Shown here one piece after another: positions 23,187 to 33,365 of a stretch of DNA of 64,000 nucleotides (its first letter is position 1; each line of letters starts with the position of its first letter). The translations under genes were made by a program, and so were the position numbers. This DNA comes from Branchinecta lynchi. Taxonomy: Eukaryota; Arthropoda; Branchiopoda; Anostraca; Branchinectidae. The DNA lies in assembly GCA_023053575.1 (NCBI GenBank), contig JAKZAP010000021.1, positions 16,306,212 to 16,370,211 of the forward strand, written 5' to 3'. The notes beneath the pieces were generated by a model. It was given only the letters and a program-made list of their open reading frames with translations. It was not told the origin of the DNA and did no database searches.

Positions 23187-23590
23187 TTTATTTATTTATT
23201 TATTTTATTTCTTCAACGACCAACAAGGGCCATACACACAAAAATAACAACAACAACAACAACATAAAAGCAAAAACAACAGCAAAGAATTAACTCTCCG
23301 CCGGGACCGCATACAGCACATGTGTCCACTCCTTCCACAGCGGAAGAGAGAGCCTAAAGTAAGGCCCAGAAAGCACCAAAAGGAGCGGATTAGTCGAGGT
23401 GAGGATCCTAGACTGAACCGAAAACACAGCTTTCCTCTTAAGCTCCCCAAACGAAGGTAGACCACCACCAGCAAACATACCAGAGGCACTGCAATTCCAG
23501 GGAAGACCATGAAGCCACCGGAAGGAATTGTTATAAAGAACCCGAAACCTGTTCTCGCATTTAGAGGGTATACTCTGCACAAACGCAAGG
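23187..23590 (-). mobile_element. LINE 3' end (RT C-terminus plus UTR), copy 2 of an inverted pair
   Basis: This is the minus-strand copy of the fragment at 19384-19781. Coding runs from 23590 down to the stop at 23290, then the UTR with GTT repeats and the ATTT-rich tail at 23187. By eye only a few differences separate the copies, mostly GTT repeat number and single bases. Both are truncated at the same point, so this may be a segmental inverted duplication rather than two independent insertions. Confidence 0.75.
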
Positions 23591-24247
23591 TAGTACAAAG
23601 GTGTGCAGTATGACCTGAAAAGGAAATCTTTAACTGCAGGATCACATTTCCCGAATGTGATTTTTGTTTAGTGAGTAATAAAAACTGATTATTATCATCA
23701 TACCATACAGGCGACCATTATGAATAGAATAGAATAGTGTTTTTCTAGCCCCGTGGGCAAATCGGACACCTGTAATTATCAATTATTAACCCATCCCTAT
23801 TTTTCCTTCTCTCAAACACCTTTTTTCGAATACCGAGTGGTAATGAGTTTGTTCGGAGCTGGAACCAAAGTTTCAGAGTCTGTACTGGTAGACCTAGCTT
23901 AAAATAAAATTCCATATGAAAAGTTTGCTTCAACAATTTGTCGAAATTTAGAGTGTCAGACGTTTGAATTGTCCCATGCCAACTTTGTATCTCCTGGTCG
24001 CTTAAAGCAAGTTAGAACTGTTTCAACTGCCCTTTATTGTATGGTACACCAAGTAAGAAAGTAAGCTTCCCTTCGGTATGAGTCGTTTAAAAAAGCGTTG
24101 TAGTAACGATTTTGTTTCGCTCTAATTCTTCAGTGTAAGAAGTAAGTAAATAACTCAGCGTCGGCATTGATTGCTTGCCAAAAATATCGTATTTTGTAGT
24201 ATTTCTCACGGTCGTCGTAATGGCGGTGTTTCCTGAACATTTGTGTC

Positions 24248-24570
24248 TTTGGGATCCCGAACTTGAGCGGAGGCATACCTCTGACGTCACAAAAGTTGTC
24301 CGTCTGTCTGTTCATCCGTCCGTCCGTCCCCGTCTGTGAGCAAGATAACTCTCGAAGGGAATGAGATATTTTGATGAAACTTCTTGGTATGAGGATTCTT
24401 TGGGTCAAGGGAAAGGTCCAGTTCGTAGATGGGTCATGTAGCCTTACATTAAGAGGTTGGGGGTGGGGGTCAAATTAAGGGGCAAACAAAATATTTCTTA
24501 AACGGCTAATGAGATAATTGATTAGGGGGTAAGAAGACATGCTGAACACTTAAAGTTTAACTGAACAGGC
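24248..24570 (-). repeat. GGGATCCC-family element, copy 6 (right end only)
   Basis: The minus-strand right terminal region is present, including the AGTTATC block and tetranucleotide repeats. The internal units are missing. Confidence 0.7.
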
Positions 24571-24904
24571 AACTTATTTTTACATCTTAGACTCCAATAC
24601 ATTGAATTATTACAACACACATTGGGGATTTTCATTCTGTCCACAGTAGTCTTCAGTAGGGACGTTGAGAATGTGGACGCTTTCCCATGGTGAATCCGTC
24701 CACAATTCGCCCGGGAAAATTTAAACTGTCGACCAAATGTGATTTTTCAAGCTCATATTTTGGTCGAGGTTAGATATGGCAAATACACAATTTATTTATT
24801 CCTATGCTGCTGGTGTTGTTGCCAAATATTCCAGGCACCATAGAGCTATTCCAAAAACGGGAAGCGGCAAGCACAATGGGATAATCGGTTATTTGGAAAT
24901 ATCA

Positions 24905-25030
24905 GACAAACAAACTAACGCTTTTTCATCGGGTTTTCAAGATTATTTAAGTAAACAAGTGATGGGTAACTAGATTGTCGTATCCTAGCCCTTTTCGGTT
25001 AAACTTTAAGTGAAAATCATTTTCTACTAG
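24905..25030 (+). repeat. Dispersed repeat X, partial copy
   Basis: TTTTTCATCGGGTTTTCAAG and GTGATGGGTAACTAGATTGT followed by GCCCTTTTCGGTTAAACTTT correspond to the second half of repeat X. A hammerhead-segment relic (CAGCCTAAAGAG...AAGAAGGG) follows at 25078-25115. Confidence 0.55.
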
Positions 25031-25139
25031 TCGTGTACCTTAATTTTATTATTTTTAAATAATTTGTTTCTTCAAGCTACAGCCTAAAGAGAAACCTTGC
25101 CAAGAAGGGAGGAAACATCAACTTTTATTTGCAGTTGAT

Positions 25140-25210
25140 TAGATGAATGAATGAATTTATTCCCAATAAAGCCCAAAGGCCATGGCAGGAAACATAACAC
25201 AATAACAACA
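25140..25210 (-). mobile_element. LINE 3' tail with (ATTC)n
   Basis: On the minus strand the sequence reads CATGGCCTTTGGGCTTTATT then GGGAATAAATTCATTCATTC. A GGCC-TTTGGGC hairpin followed by a tetranucleotide run is the usual 3' end of CR1/L2-like elements. Adjacent minus-strand sequence to about 25500 has an open frame that may be residual RT but is not recognisable. Confidence 0.45.
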
Positions 25211-25509
25211 AACAAAATATCTCGGGTTCTCGGGTGACTGGTTTATTTGAAGATGTATCGTTTAGTTTTTTATGTTTTTGTTACAAGTTTTTACTGTTTG
25301 TGTAAAATAAAGAATAACTTAACAATGAACCATACAGTCCAAAAACAAACCAAAAATCAACTTCTATAAAGATAGTTCACGGTGGGTCATAGCTAGCTCC
25401 AGGGATCTACCCAGCCTTCGGAGCTCACCAAAACACTTACTTCCCATACTTGAAACCAAATCCCTTTCCTCCCAAGCCTCCCGACCAAACACTTCCTTTC
25501 TTAATTCTT

Positions 25510-26141
25510 TTAGAGGTAAGAAGAGATGCTAAATCCGTATAAGACAGCCATTTTTTACCCGGATATATAGTTCGCCCGGAATCCGGATGAAACCGGAAAA
25601 TTTGTCATAAGTTAAATTTTTATTTGAAGTTGATTAGATGTTTGATATAGAGGTAAGGAGATAAGGTGCATTTGTTTCTGAGCTTTACTTCTTCGTCGGA
25701 CAAGTAGTTGCGGAATTCGGCCGAAACCGGAAAATTGGCAGAAGTAGGCAGGGAGTTTTGATCGATTTCATCAAAATAGATATGACTTATAGGGGTAAAC
25801 TCGCATTCTGAAACTATATACCAGCGCACAACCTTCTACACTGCTTCCTGGCCGACGATTGAAATTAAGTGTCTTTTTGTGTATGTTTATGTGTTTTATT
25901 TACTTTCTTCATTTACTCCGCTTTCTGAAAACGGCGGGTTATAAATAAATTACTTACTTACTTACTTATATCTGATCTTCGTTTTCTCATATGATTAGCA
26001 ATTTGGCCTTAATCTGTTTCTAATTTTTAATAGTAAAAAGGTTCAAGGAGTCTGGCGAAGACTGGATCTGGCGAAGACAAGACCCAATTGTCTGGATCAA
26101 ATATTGAATTTTTGGGATCCCATCGAAACCTTTGGTCTTGT
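25510..26141 (-). repeat. GGGATCCC-family element, copy 7, interrupted by a LINE
   Basis: Minus-strand left half of the family. A LINE 3' fragment is nested at 25818-25970. Its terminus abuts copy 8 three bases away, giving a head-to-tail pair. Confidence 0.75.
25818..25970 (+). mobile_element. LINE 3' fragment nested in a GGGATCCC-family copy
   Basis: The segment ends CGGCGGGTTATAAATAAATT followed by an ACTT repeat, a typical LINE tail. It splits the GGGATCCC-family copy at 25510-26141: the host reads to the first side of a TATAT sequence and resumes with TATATCTGAT after the insert. The LINE is therefore younger than that copy. Confidence 0.55.
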
Positions 26142-26144
26142 TCA

Positions 26145-27230
26145 TTTTTGGGATCCAAAATGTAAGTGAAGGGATACCTATGACTTCGTAAACGTTGTCC
26201 GTCTGTGATCACGATAACTCTCGAAGGGAATGCGATATTTTGATGAAACTTGGTGTGAGGAATCTTTGGGTCAATGGACAGGTCGATTTCGTAGATGGGG
26301 CCCTGTAGCCCTAGATTTAGGGGTGAGGGAGGTGGGTCAAATTTAGGAGTGAACAAAACATTTTTAACAGCTAATGAGATAGTCGACTCGGGGGTAAGAA
26401 GACATGATGAACACGAAAATGAAAACCATTTTCTTGTCGGACATGTAGTTCGCCAGGAATCTGTCCAAACCCGGATAGTTTGTTGAAAGTAAAGTTTATT
26501 TAAAGTTGAATAGATGTTCTATTTTGGGATAAGAAGACATGCTGAATATTTATGTGAATATCATTGCTTCGTCTGACAAGTAGTTCGCCCGGAATCCGGT
26601 CGAAACCGGGAAATTTGTTAGAAGTAAAAGTTTTATTGGAAGTTGTTCAGGTGTTCGACTTCGGTATAAGAAGTCAAGCCGAATCCGCATTTGACATCAT
26701 TTTGTACCCGGACATATAGTTCGCCCGGAATCCGGCTGAAACTAGACAATTTTTTATAAGTTAAAGTTTCATCTGAAGTTGATTAGAGGCTCGATGTAGG
26801 TTATAAGGAGGCATGCTGAATCCGTATATGAAGATTATTCTCTCGTCGGTGAAATAGTTCGCCCGGAATCTGGTCGAAACCTGAAAATCTGTTAAGAGTT
26901 ACGCTGAATTCATTTATGAGCTTAAATTTTTGCCGGACAAGTAGTTTGCCCGGAGTTCGGTCGAAACCGGAGATTTGGCAGAAGTAAGGCAGGAAGTTTT
27001 GATCAGTTTCGTCAACTAGGTATGACGTATAGCCTAAGGGTAATTACACACATGCTGAATCCGCATCTGAACTTAGTTTTCTCAGATGCTTAGCTATTGA
27101 CCTTACTCTGTTTCTAAATCTTAATAGTAAAAATGTTCAAGGAGTCTGGCGAAGACCGGATATCTAAAAGACCAAATTGTCTGGATCAGATATTAAATTG
27201 TTCGGATCCCATCGAAACCTTTGGTCTTGT
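26145..27230 (-). repeat. GGGATCCC-family element, copy 8 (full-length)
   Basis: Minus-strand copy with both termini and about five internal units. It ends 469 bases before exon 2 of the CDR2-like gene. Confidence 0.8.
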
Positions 27231-27344
27231 TCTCTTTGTTCTTATTCATGGTCTCCTAGCCTATGAAGAGTCCACGTGAATAGGCTACTAGTCAGATATA
27301 ATTATATAAAAATGCCTCACAACAGAAAACTCAGCTATGGTGAT

Positions 27345-27400
27345 CGTCATTGATATTTTGGCCCTTCTTCGCAAGGTTTCTCTTCAGGCTGTAGCTTGGA
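27345..27400 (-). mobile_element. Relic of the hammerhead foldback arm
   Basis: On the minus strand: AGCCTGAAGAGAAACCTTGC, GAAGAAGGGCC then AAAA where GAAA is expected. It is an inactive relic 300 bases before exon 2. Further relics are at 28485-28520 and 28575-28620. Confidence 0.5.
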
Positions 27401-27699
27401 AGTAAAAATTATTTAAAAAATAATAAAATTAAGGTACACGACTTCTAGTAATTCGTTATATTATCAGTAGAATTGTACTTGAACTTGGTCCTGAATCGAA
27501 CCCGAACCTGAACCTGAAATAGCCCATTCAATCTACTGGTAAAATTATCAATCCTTTGGGTGCTGGTTGTATTTTACAATAAAAACGAATGAATCTGGCT
27601 GTTTGCTGGAATTGGATTAGATCTACAGTTTCGTGGCAAGATAGGTGGAATTATTGACCATTGTGGCTAGGAATGCTAAGATCACATCTTTTCTTCTAG

Positions 27700-27812
27700 A
27701 CTTGCAACTGGCGGCAGAACTTGGCAAGCGGCTTCTCGAGAGGAACCGGGAGCTAGAGAGTATTATCAGGTCTCTGCAGCTGACCCTCGATGACCAAGCT
27801 CTCCAACTAGAG
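27700..27812 (+). CDS. CDR2-like gene, coding exon 2
   Basis: This 113-base exon follows a strong acceptor (TTTTCTTCTAG) and is followed by the donor GTAGGT at 27813. With the G from exon 1 it encodes 38 residues beginning DLQLAAELGKRLLERNRELE and ending ALQLE. The LQLAAELGK-x-LL-x-RN-x-ELE string is the most conserved stretch of the CDR2/CDR2L/centrocortin family and starts its coiled coil. The exon ends on a complete codon, exactly where the human protein reads QLQEIE, so length and border match the vertebrate counterpart. It lies between a GGGATCCC-family copy (ending 27230) and repeat fragments from 28485. Identification is secure at family level. Confidence 0.9.
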
Positions 27813-28724
27813 GTAGGTTGAGGTTCGAGTTCAAGTTTTAGTATCAGGGGACACATTTTCTCAGAAAAGTGCTGAGCTTTTTTTTTGTATTTGATTTTAG
27901 ATTTAGTAGGCTAGTTTTTTTATTCGTTTGCTGTCTATATTTTTGTAAATGTGTGAGTTTGATTGATATGTTGTCGCATAAAGTATTATACATCACTCCT
28001 CAGTTTTGAAGGAATCAAACAAATACTAATATATCGAGGGTGTTTTTCCAAGAGGTGACAGGTTTCAAATTTTACAGCAGTAAAAATTCACCTTTCCGCC
28101 AAAAAATGGTCCGTGCCACCTTAGAGAAAACTTCGCGTCTTTGGTTCGGCTGAAATTTCCACCTAACTTGCAGAATACAACTGCGAATATGGCTTTAGGC
28201 TCCTAATAACCTCGCTAATAGCTGAGTTTCATCAAAATTTCGCTTGTCACCTTTTTGGAAACATCGTCGCTATACTTCACTCAGTCAGTAGTATATCTAG
28301 GATAATATAATGTCAGTAAAAAATAATATCAGTAATAGTAACAGCATAGCCCATTTGAGACTCGATTGGCCACTTACAAAGGGTAGGGGTAGAGTGGTAG
28401 TTATGACATTTGGAATCTTCTGCTTCTCTCTCCTATTTTAAAACGAACGTCAAGAGCAAACGTCCGCCGAAACTCTTGTCAATATCGACCCTTCTTGACG
28501 AAGGTCTCCTTCAAGCCGTGGCCAAAGTTTTTAATTTGGGATTAAAATAAAGTTTATGGCAGTTCAAACTTTTTAGCCACTCCTGAAGAAGGGCCGGAAT
28601 ATCGCCGAATAAACTTCAGCTGACTAATTGCTCCGTTTCGCAACGTCAGCACAATTTCCTACTTCTTGGAGGCTCATATTTATTTGAGGAAAACAAAAAT
28701 CTAATTGGTTTTTATTTTACAGTT

Positions 28725-29060
28725 TAATCGAAAAGGGCCAAGACCCGACAGTCTAGTTACCCATCACGTATTCATATAAATAGGCGTGAAAACCCGATAA
28801 AAATTCGTTACTCCGTTTGTGTCCACAGAAATGTGGATATGGTGGATCGTATGTATAATGTGACATCAAACTTAATCTTTCTCATTTCTGGTACCTCTAT
28901 GTGCATTCTATGCTTGAAATATTTATCAACTGCAAAGGAAAGCCATTGCCGACAAATAAGCTCGCGGTTATCATCTTTAATCCTGCAAACGCAAGCTTGT
29001 CTTCAAATTCAAAATCTCTGCGTCTCGATGAATTTCCGGTTCGATCAAATCAAATCAAGT
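28725..29060 (-). repeat. Dispersed repeat X, inverse copy
   Basis: Reverse-complement copy of the two halves at 19110-19915 without the LINE. The minus strand reads AAATTCATCGAGACGCAGAG, then TGCGTTTGCAGGATTAAAGA, then GGGTAACTAGACTGTCGGGT. A 101-codon plus-strand frame here is a by-product. Confidence 0.6.
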
Positions 29061-29139
29061 TTATTAATTAGCCATAATTATCCAAAAACGAATAGCACTG
29101 GCACGTCAAAGATAGAAACACTGGAGGTCACAATTTAAG

Positions 29140-29409
29140 TCAAGTCACTGAACTGTTAAATTTTGTGTAGAAGTAACGGTCATACCGAGCACTGCAATTT
29201 GCAGGAGGGAGCTTTGACTGTTGCTTCCTCGTATTTGATCCTCGAGTGTGGCGTTTAGTTTCAGCTGCTGGCTGGAAATCTGGCAGAATGTTGTGAAAGA
29301 GCTCCGACCACAGACAGGGCCTCCCAAAAGCCATGAGTAGTTCATGCCGTCTGTTTGATAAGTTAGCCAGGTTTAATAAGGTTGCAGGGATGTCGTGCAA
29401 GCAGCACAC
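29140..29409 (-). CDS. Unassigned minus-strand open stretch next to 29514-29885
   Basis: Two overlapping frames are open. One spells NLANLSNRRHELLMAFGRP; the other NYSWLLGGPVCGRSSFTTFC with several N-glycosylation-type sequons. Both cannot be real. A pyrimidine-rich tract and CAG precede it near 29420. It may be a second exon of the same unknown gene or chance. Confidence 0.15.
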   Translation of the reverse strand: MCCLHDIPATLLNLANLSNRRHELLMAFGRPCLWSELFHNILPDFQPAAETKRHTRGSNTRKQQSKLPPANCSARYDRYFYTKFNSSVT

Positions 29410-29513
29410 ATTCTAGTACTGGAGCCTCGATGAAAAAAAAAATAAAAGATCTCTTAGATTGGTCAAAACGTTATAGTGTATCCAAATATCGGATGCAACA
29501 ATAACCTGCGTTT

Positions 29514-29885
29514 TCAGTATAATTTAAGCCCGATTTGAGCAATATTAGCTGGAGTTAGGGACTTGTCACAAAACTGGCACTCCCTTACACGCTTTCCCTG
29601 CCAGTCAAAGTTAACATCATAGGTTAGAGTGCTGCTTATACCAGGACGTTGAAGCCAGTAAATATTTGGGTGGTATTCACAGCCTCTATTGAGTTCAACC
29701 TGAGAAATAAAGGAGGAAATACAAAGGTTATGCCCTTCGAATTCACTCCTGTCCGTTCCTGACCGTAAGACGAATAAATTTTGAACAGTAAAAGAAAAGA
29801 ATAGACAACAATTAAAAAATACAAAAGTAGAACGAATAAATAAAATTTTAAATAGGGTTAAAAAAATAGCTACTCTTTGACGCAC
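29514..29885 (-). CDS. Unassigned minus-strand ORF, possible exon
   Basis: A 123-codon minus-strand frame. A good acceptor-like tract (CCTCCTTTATTTCTCAG) ends at about 29701, after which the frame reads VELNRGCEYHPNIYWLQRPG and ends with a C-x(2)-C (ECQFCDKS). A donor-like GTAAGG lies near 29590. Codons look plausible but I recognise no family. It is antisense to the CDR2-like gene inside intron 2. Confidence 0.2.
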   Translation of the reverse strand: MRQRVAIFLTLFKILFIRSTFVFFNCCLFFSFTVQNLFVLRSGTDRSEFEGHNLCISSFISQVELNRGCEYHPNIYWLQRPGISSTLTYDVNFDWQGKRVRECQFCDKSLTPANIAQIGLKLY

Positions 29886-29985
29886 CGTAAGCCGAGGGTA
29901 TACTCAATCTCCGGCACCCGGTGTGCACTCAATCCAGGCACCGGTGTACACGGGTTTGCGGAATGAGTATTCCCTCGACCGTAGC
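29885..29985. repeat. Short GGCACC-rich repeat with GGGTAT-CCTCG ends
   Basis: CCGAGGGTATACTCAATCTC and GAGTATTCCCTCGACC face each other around GGCACCCGGTGTGCAC and CACCGGTGTACACGGG. Related segments lie near 8385-8475, 10560-10635, 16893-16978, 32836-32890 and 58075-58140, each ending in GGGT(A)-CCCCTCG or CCCTCG. The family is small and degenerate. Confidence 0.4.
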
Positions 29986-30885
29986 AGTACTAGCATCAAC
30001 TTACTCGCGTACACATTTTTTATTTTTTTTATTTGCGGTCAGCTCCAGAATGCATAAATCGTAAACACAATGCGCCAAGTAGCACTTAAAGATTTGCGCT
30101 GCGAAACCAAACCGCGGAAAGTTCAAACTGTGGCCGCTGGCCCGGGTTTCGAGGTCGGTCCCAGACCTGCCGTTTTCGGCACCAATCAATCAAATAGTGC
30201 TCATCTTCTGGTGGACGCCCATTGACCTCAAGATGACATAGAACGGGAAAGATGCGGGAACAATGGCTTAATTCTTTTCTCTATGGCTTTCTCAACGTTG
30301 TAATTAGCCTACGAAGAAGTATTGAGTTTAGTATTCTCAGGATTATTATCTAATACTTAAAGGAGTTATTTTGGAAAGGCAGTCTGTATCAAACCACATT
30401 CAAGTCGTGAGTTTGTCAGGACTCAGTGTGACCGTGGGGTCATCTAGTAGCATGATCCGTAAGCATCCACCTGGCAAGCTCAAAATGGATCTTTAAAAAA
30501 AAATCAGACGAAAAGAAAACTTTTAGCTAATGTATAAATGAAAAAAGCTAACTGTTTGGCAGTATTTATTTCTTTGAATTACTATTTTCAGGTAATTTTC
30601 CAATAATCAGCTAAATTTTGAAAAAATAGTCGAATCCTCGACAGGGTACCCCCCCCCCCCCTCGAAGAAAGAAAAAAGCTAAAGTGAGCGCTCGCAGAGC
30701 TAAACGCGCATTAAAGCTAAATAGAAGGCTGGCAGTGCGCCGGAAAAGTCACTAAGGCTAGTTCAGGGCTACCAAGAAACTGGGTTAACATTCATCTTGG
30801 ACATAGGCGGTTTTGGGTTCTCACTTTCCAGTAATCAGCTAAATAAAATAAAAAAATGGTGCGTCCTCGAAGCTATCACCTAGCT

Positions 30886-30985
30886 TTTATTCAAACAATG
30901 TTTTCAACGGATATGTCAGCTACGATTCTTCATCAGCGATATTTCGGCCCTTCTTGGCAAGGGTCCTCCTCAGGTTGTAGTCAGA
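30886..30985 (-). mobile_element. Foldback family B, single arm
   Basis: A single left arm (TTTATTCAAACAATG, GTCAGCTACGATTCTTCATC, GCGATATTTCGGCCC). The minus-strand box reads CTGAGGA, still CTGANGA, with GAAA intact, but stem I pairing is poor. Confidence 0.65.
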
Positions 30986-31290
30986 AGAACGAGCCTGTAA
31001 TCGATTACAACCAATCCGTCATTTCATTTGTAGAGTAGTTTTTCTAGCAACACCCTGAATAGAACCCTGTCGAGAAAAGCCAAAATTAAATTTCAAACAG
31101 GTAAAAAGAGCAGTCAGGGAATTACGAAGCATCCGATAGGGTAATATCAAGAACAAATAATCAGATAGAACCTCCGTCTCCCTATCTCTGTACTATGACT
31201 ATGCGTAGTCGAGTATTTAAATATTCTTTGAGCCCAAGCTGACTTTGAAACATTTATTCCAACAATATTTTCAACGGATACGTCAGCTAC

Positions 31291-31350
31291 GATTCTTCAT
31301 CAGCGATATTTCGGCCCTTCTTGGCAAGGGTCCTCGTCAGGCTTTCAGTC
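31291..31350 (-). ncRNA. Hammerhead-ribozyme-like motif (family B, left arm)
   Basis: The minus-strand order is AGC, CTGACGA, GGACCC-loop-GGGCC, GAAA, TATC, GCT. All invariant positions are present; inner stem I is three pairs (AGC/GCT). The presumed cleavage site follows AUC. Confidence 0.45.
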
Positions 31351-31500
31351 CTCTTGTTCAACTTCGGGGAAGGAAACAAACCTGTAATCAGATTACAGTT
31401 TAGATTAGATTACAGGTTTGTTTCCTGAAACAAACCTGTAATCAGATTACAGTTTAGATTAGATTACAGGTTTGTTTCCTTCCCCGAAGTTGAACAAGAG

Positions 31501-31560
31501 GACTGAAAGCCTGACGAGGACCCTTGCCAAGAAGGGCCGAAATATCGGTGATGAAGAATC
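31501..31560 (+). ncRNA. Hammerhead-ribozyme-like motif (family B, right arm, stem I mutated)
   Basis: The plus-strand mirror of the motif at 31291. Core boxes CTGACGA and GAAA are intact, but GCT is changed to GGT, breaking one stem I pair. Confidence 0.35.
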
Positions 31561-32282
31561 GTAGCTGACGTATTCGTTGAAAACATTGTTGGAATAAATA
31601 GTCGAGTATTTCCCCGTACCTTTTCCGCTGCGAATGAGCGGAGGTTTAGTAGCTTCCAGCCACATCACGTTTCGTTACCTCTACAATTAGCTATATCGCT
31701 GCGAAACCACCTTGAGGAAAAGTAGGAGACAAAGGTGATTGGTTCTTTGCACGCGCTGAAGGGCGGTTCAGCAAGTGGAGTACGCCTCCTGCATTTTCTT
31801 TCTCTGTGATGAGCAACGGCGAAGACGGAAGTAGAGTAGACTGGTAAAAAGCTACACTAAATACCTATAGGTTCGCTCAGTTTTGCCGGGGTGTTAGTAG
31901 TCGCTGCATGGTACCAAAGAAAGAGGTTCTATCTGATTATTATTCTTGGAAATATGTAAACATAGACTAATATGTTTGAAGGCATGTTTAGTTGCTGTAT
32001 GTCTATGTAGGCCAACTGTCTGCAAATTGATTTATGTAAGTTTATGTTCACAGTTTTATACTTAACAGTATTACTGTTAGTTAAAACAAGGAATATGGCC
32101 ACCGACAAAAAGATAAGTAATGAACGACTAAAAAAACGACTACAACAAAAGATACACAACAGTTTTTCAGTTTTGAAGGATTCAAATTAGTATTAATATT
32201 ACCTAGCATACGATATAGGTTGACTAATAATAGGAGGGCGAAGCTACGTATAAGCACTAGGAGCTCCTAATACTATGTATAT

Positions 32283-32520
32283 ATATATACGTGTATTTAA
32301 AAGCCAGTGGCCATATACACAACTACAAACACAAAAAATAAACGTAAAAGAAAAACACTAAAACTCAACACTTTCAAGTCGCTGCCTTCCGCGCCTCCAC
32401 GCCTTTCTCTATAAAGCAACATAACGCAATAATCGAATCTCTCGAAGTAGTCCCCAGAATACCGAAAATATTTATCCCTCAAATTCACCAAACTTTGGCA
32501 ACTATTCAGAAAATGGTCCA
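32283..32520 (-). mobile_element. LINE 3' end with RT C-terminal remnant
   Basis: On the minus strand the sequence reads HFLNSCQSLVNLRDKYF followed by further open codons. H-x-L-x-x-C-x-x-x-x-x-L-R-x-K-Y-F is typical of the C-terminal region of several non-LTR reverse transcriptases. The 3' part carries GGCCACTGGCTTTTAAATAC and an AT-dinucleotide tail, as also seen at 55777-55815. It is 5'-truncated. Confidence 0.55.
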
Positions 32521-32919
32521 GCCCATCCCCCTAATACTATGTGTTCGTCGGTTCTTCATGACACTCCTTGTGTATGAGTCAGAAAGGGAATGACTGGTTC
32601 ACTCTTAAGTAAACTTAAATCGGCGCTAAAACATGAGCCTTACTCATGAATATCGTGATGTCATCATCCCAAACTCGAGTTCAGATTCGCTTAGACGGTT
32701 AAACAAAAGAAAAAAAGAATGTTAGTCGAGTCCTCTCATACTGGCTAACGACTGTCTGAAGGAATTAGCTACTATATTGTTTTTGTCTCAGAACATGGAG
32801 CGGAAGAAGAAGCAGCCTGTTGAAAGAAACGGTATCACCGGTGCCGGGAAGGGCGTACAGCATGTACCGGGGAGTGGGTATCCCTCGTAAGACAAGGCTC
32901 CCAACTATTATTAATAACT

Positions 32920-33000
32920 TTATTACCGATCACAGTGTATTCGTAAAAAAAATGGGGTAAGATAAAAAAGGAAAAGGAAGACAATATACACCACTACTTA
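32920..33000 (-). mobile_element. Short LINE-like 3' tail
   Basis: On the minus strand the sequence ends ATCGGTAATAAAGTTATTAA with further AAT units, like a LINE tail. No coding remnant remains. Similar weak tails lie at 39670-39800 and 53425-53520. Confidence 0.3.
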
Positions 33001-33365
33001 TCTAGAAGATAGTATATAAATATCTTTCGTTGAAAAATAAGAAGACCATCGTAAATTAGCGAAATGGCAAATTTGCGAACTGGCTTTCTTTGTCTCTTTT
33101 CTCTTGAGGCCGAAGGTGGAAATCAGAACTTGATAAAACATCTAGTGCAATACGTCAGATCTGCAATTGCTGGAGAAATTTTGACCTGAACACTGCTGCT
33201 ATTGTGGCGTCTCAGTTGGAGTTGAGACATTGACAGGAAATCAGTCCGCATTTTGTTGATTTTTGGTTTAGTTGGGGTTTTTGGTTTCGAATTTCTCCCT
33301 CTGTTGATGCAATTCCGTGTGTGCGGTAGTGACTGCTCACGCATGTCTCAGATGGTGCCTGTTCG

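Larger units (their letters stand above)
31218..31598. mobile_element. Foldback family B, long near-perfect palindrome with 12-bp target duplication
   Basis: The arms run inward from ATTCTTTGAGCCCAAGCTGA (left only) and from TTATTCCAACAAT on both sides, through the hammerhead segment to CTTCCCCGAAGTTG and a central duplication of AACCTGTAATCAGATTACAG. TAGTCGAGTATT flanks the element at 31206-31217 and 31599-31610. The right arm lacks the outer 35 bases. A two-armed, inverted long-terminal structure with a variable-length duplication is the Penelope-like pattern. Confidence 0.8.
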
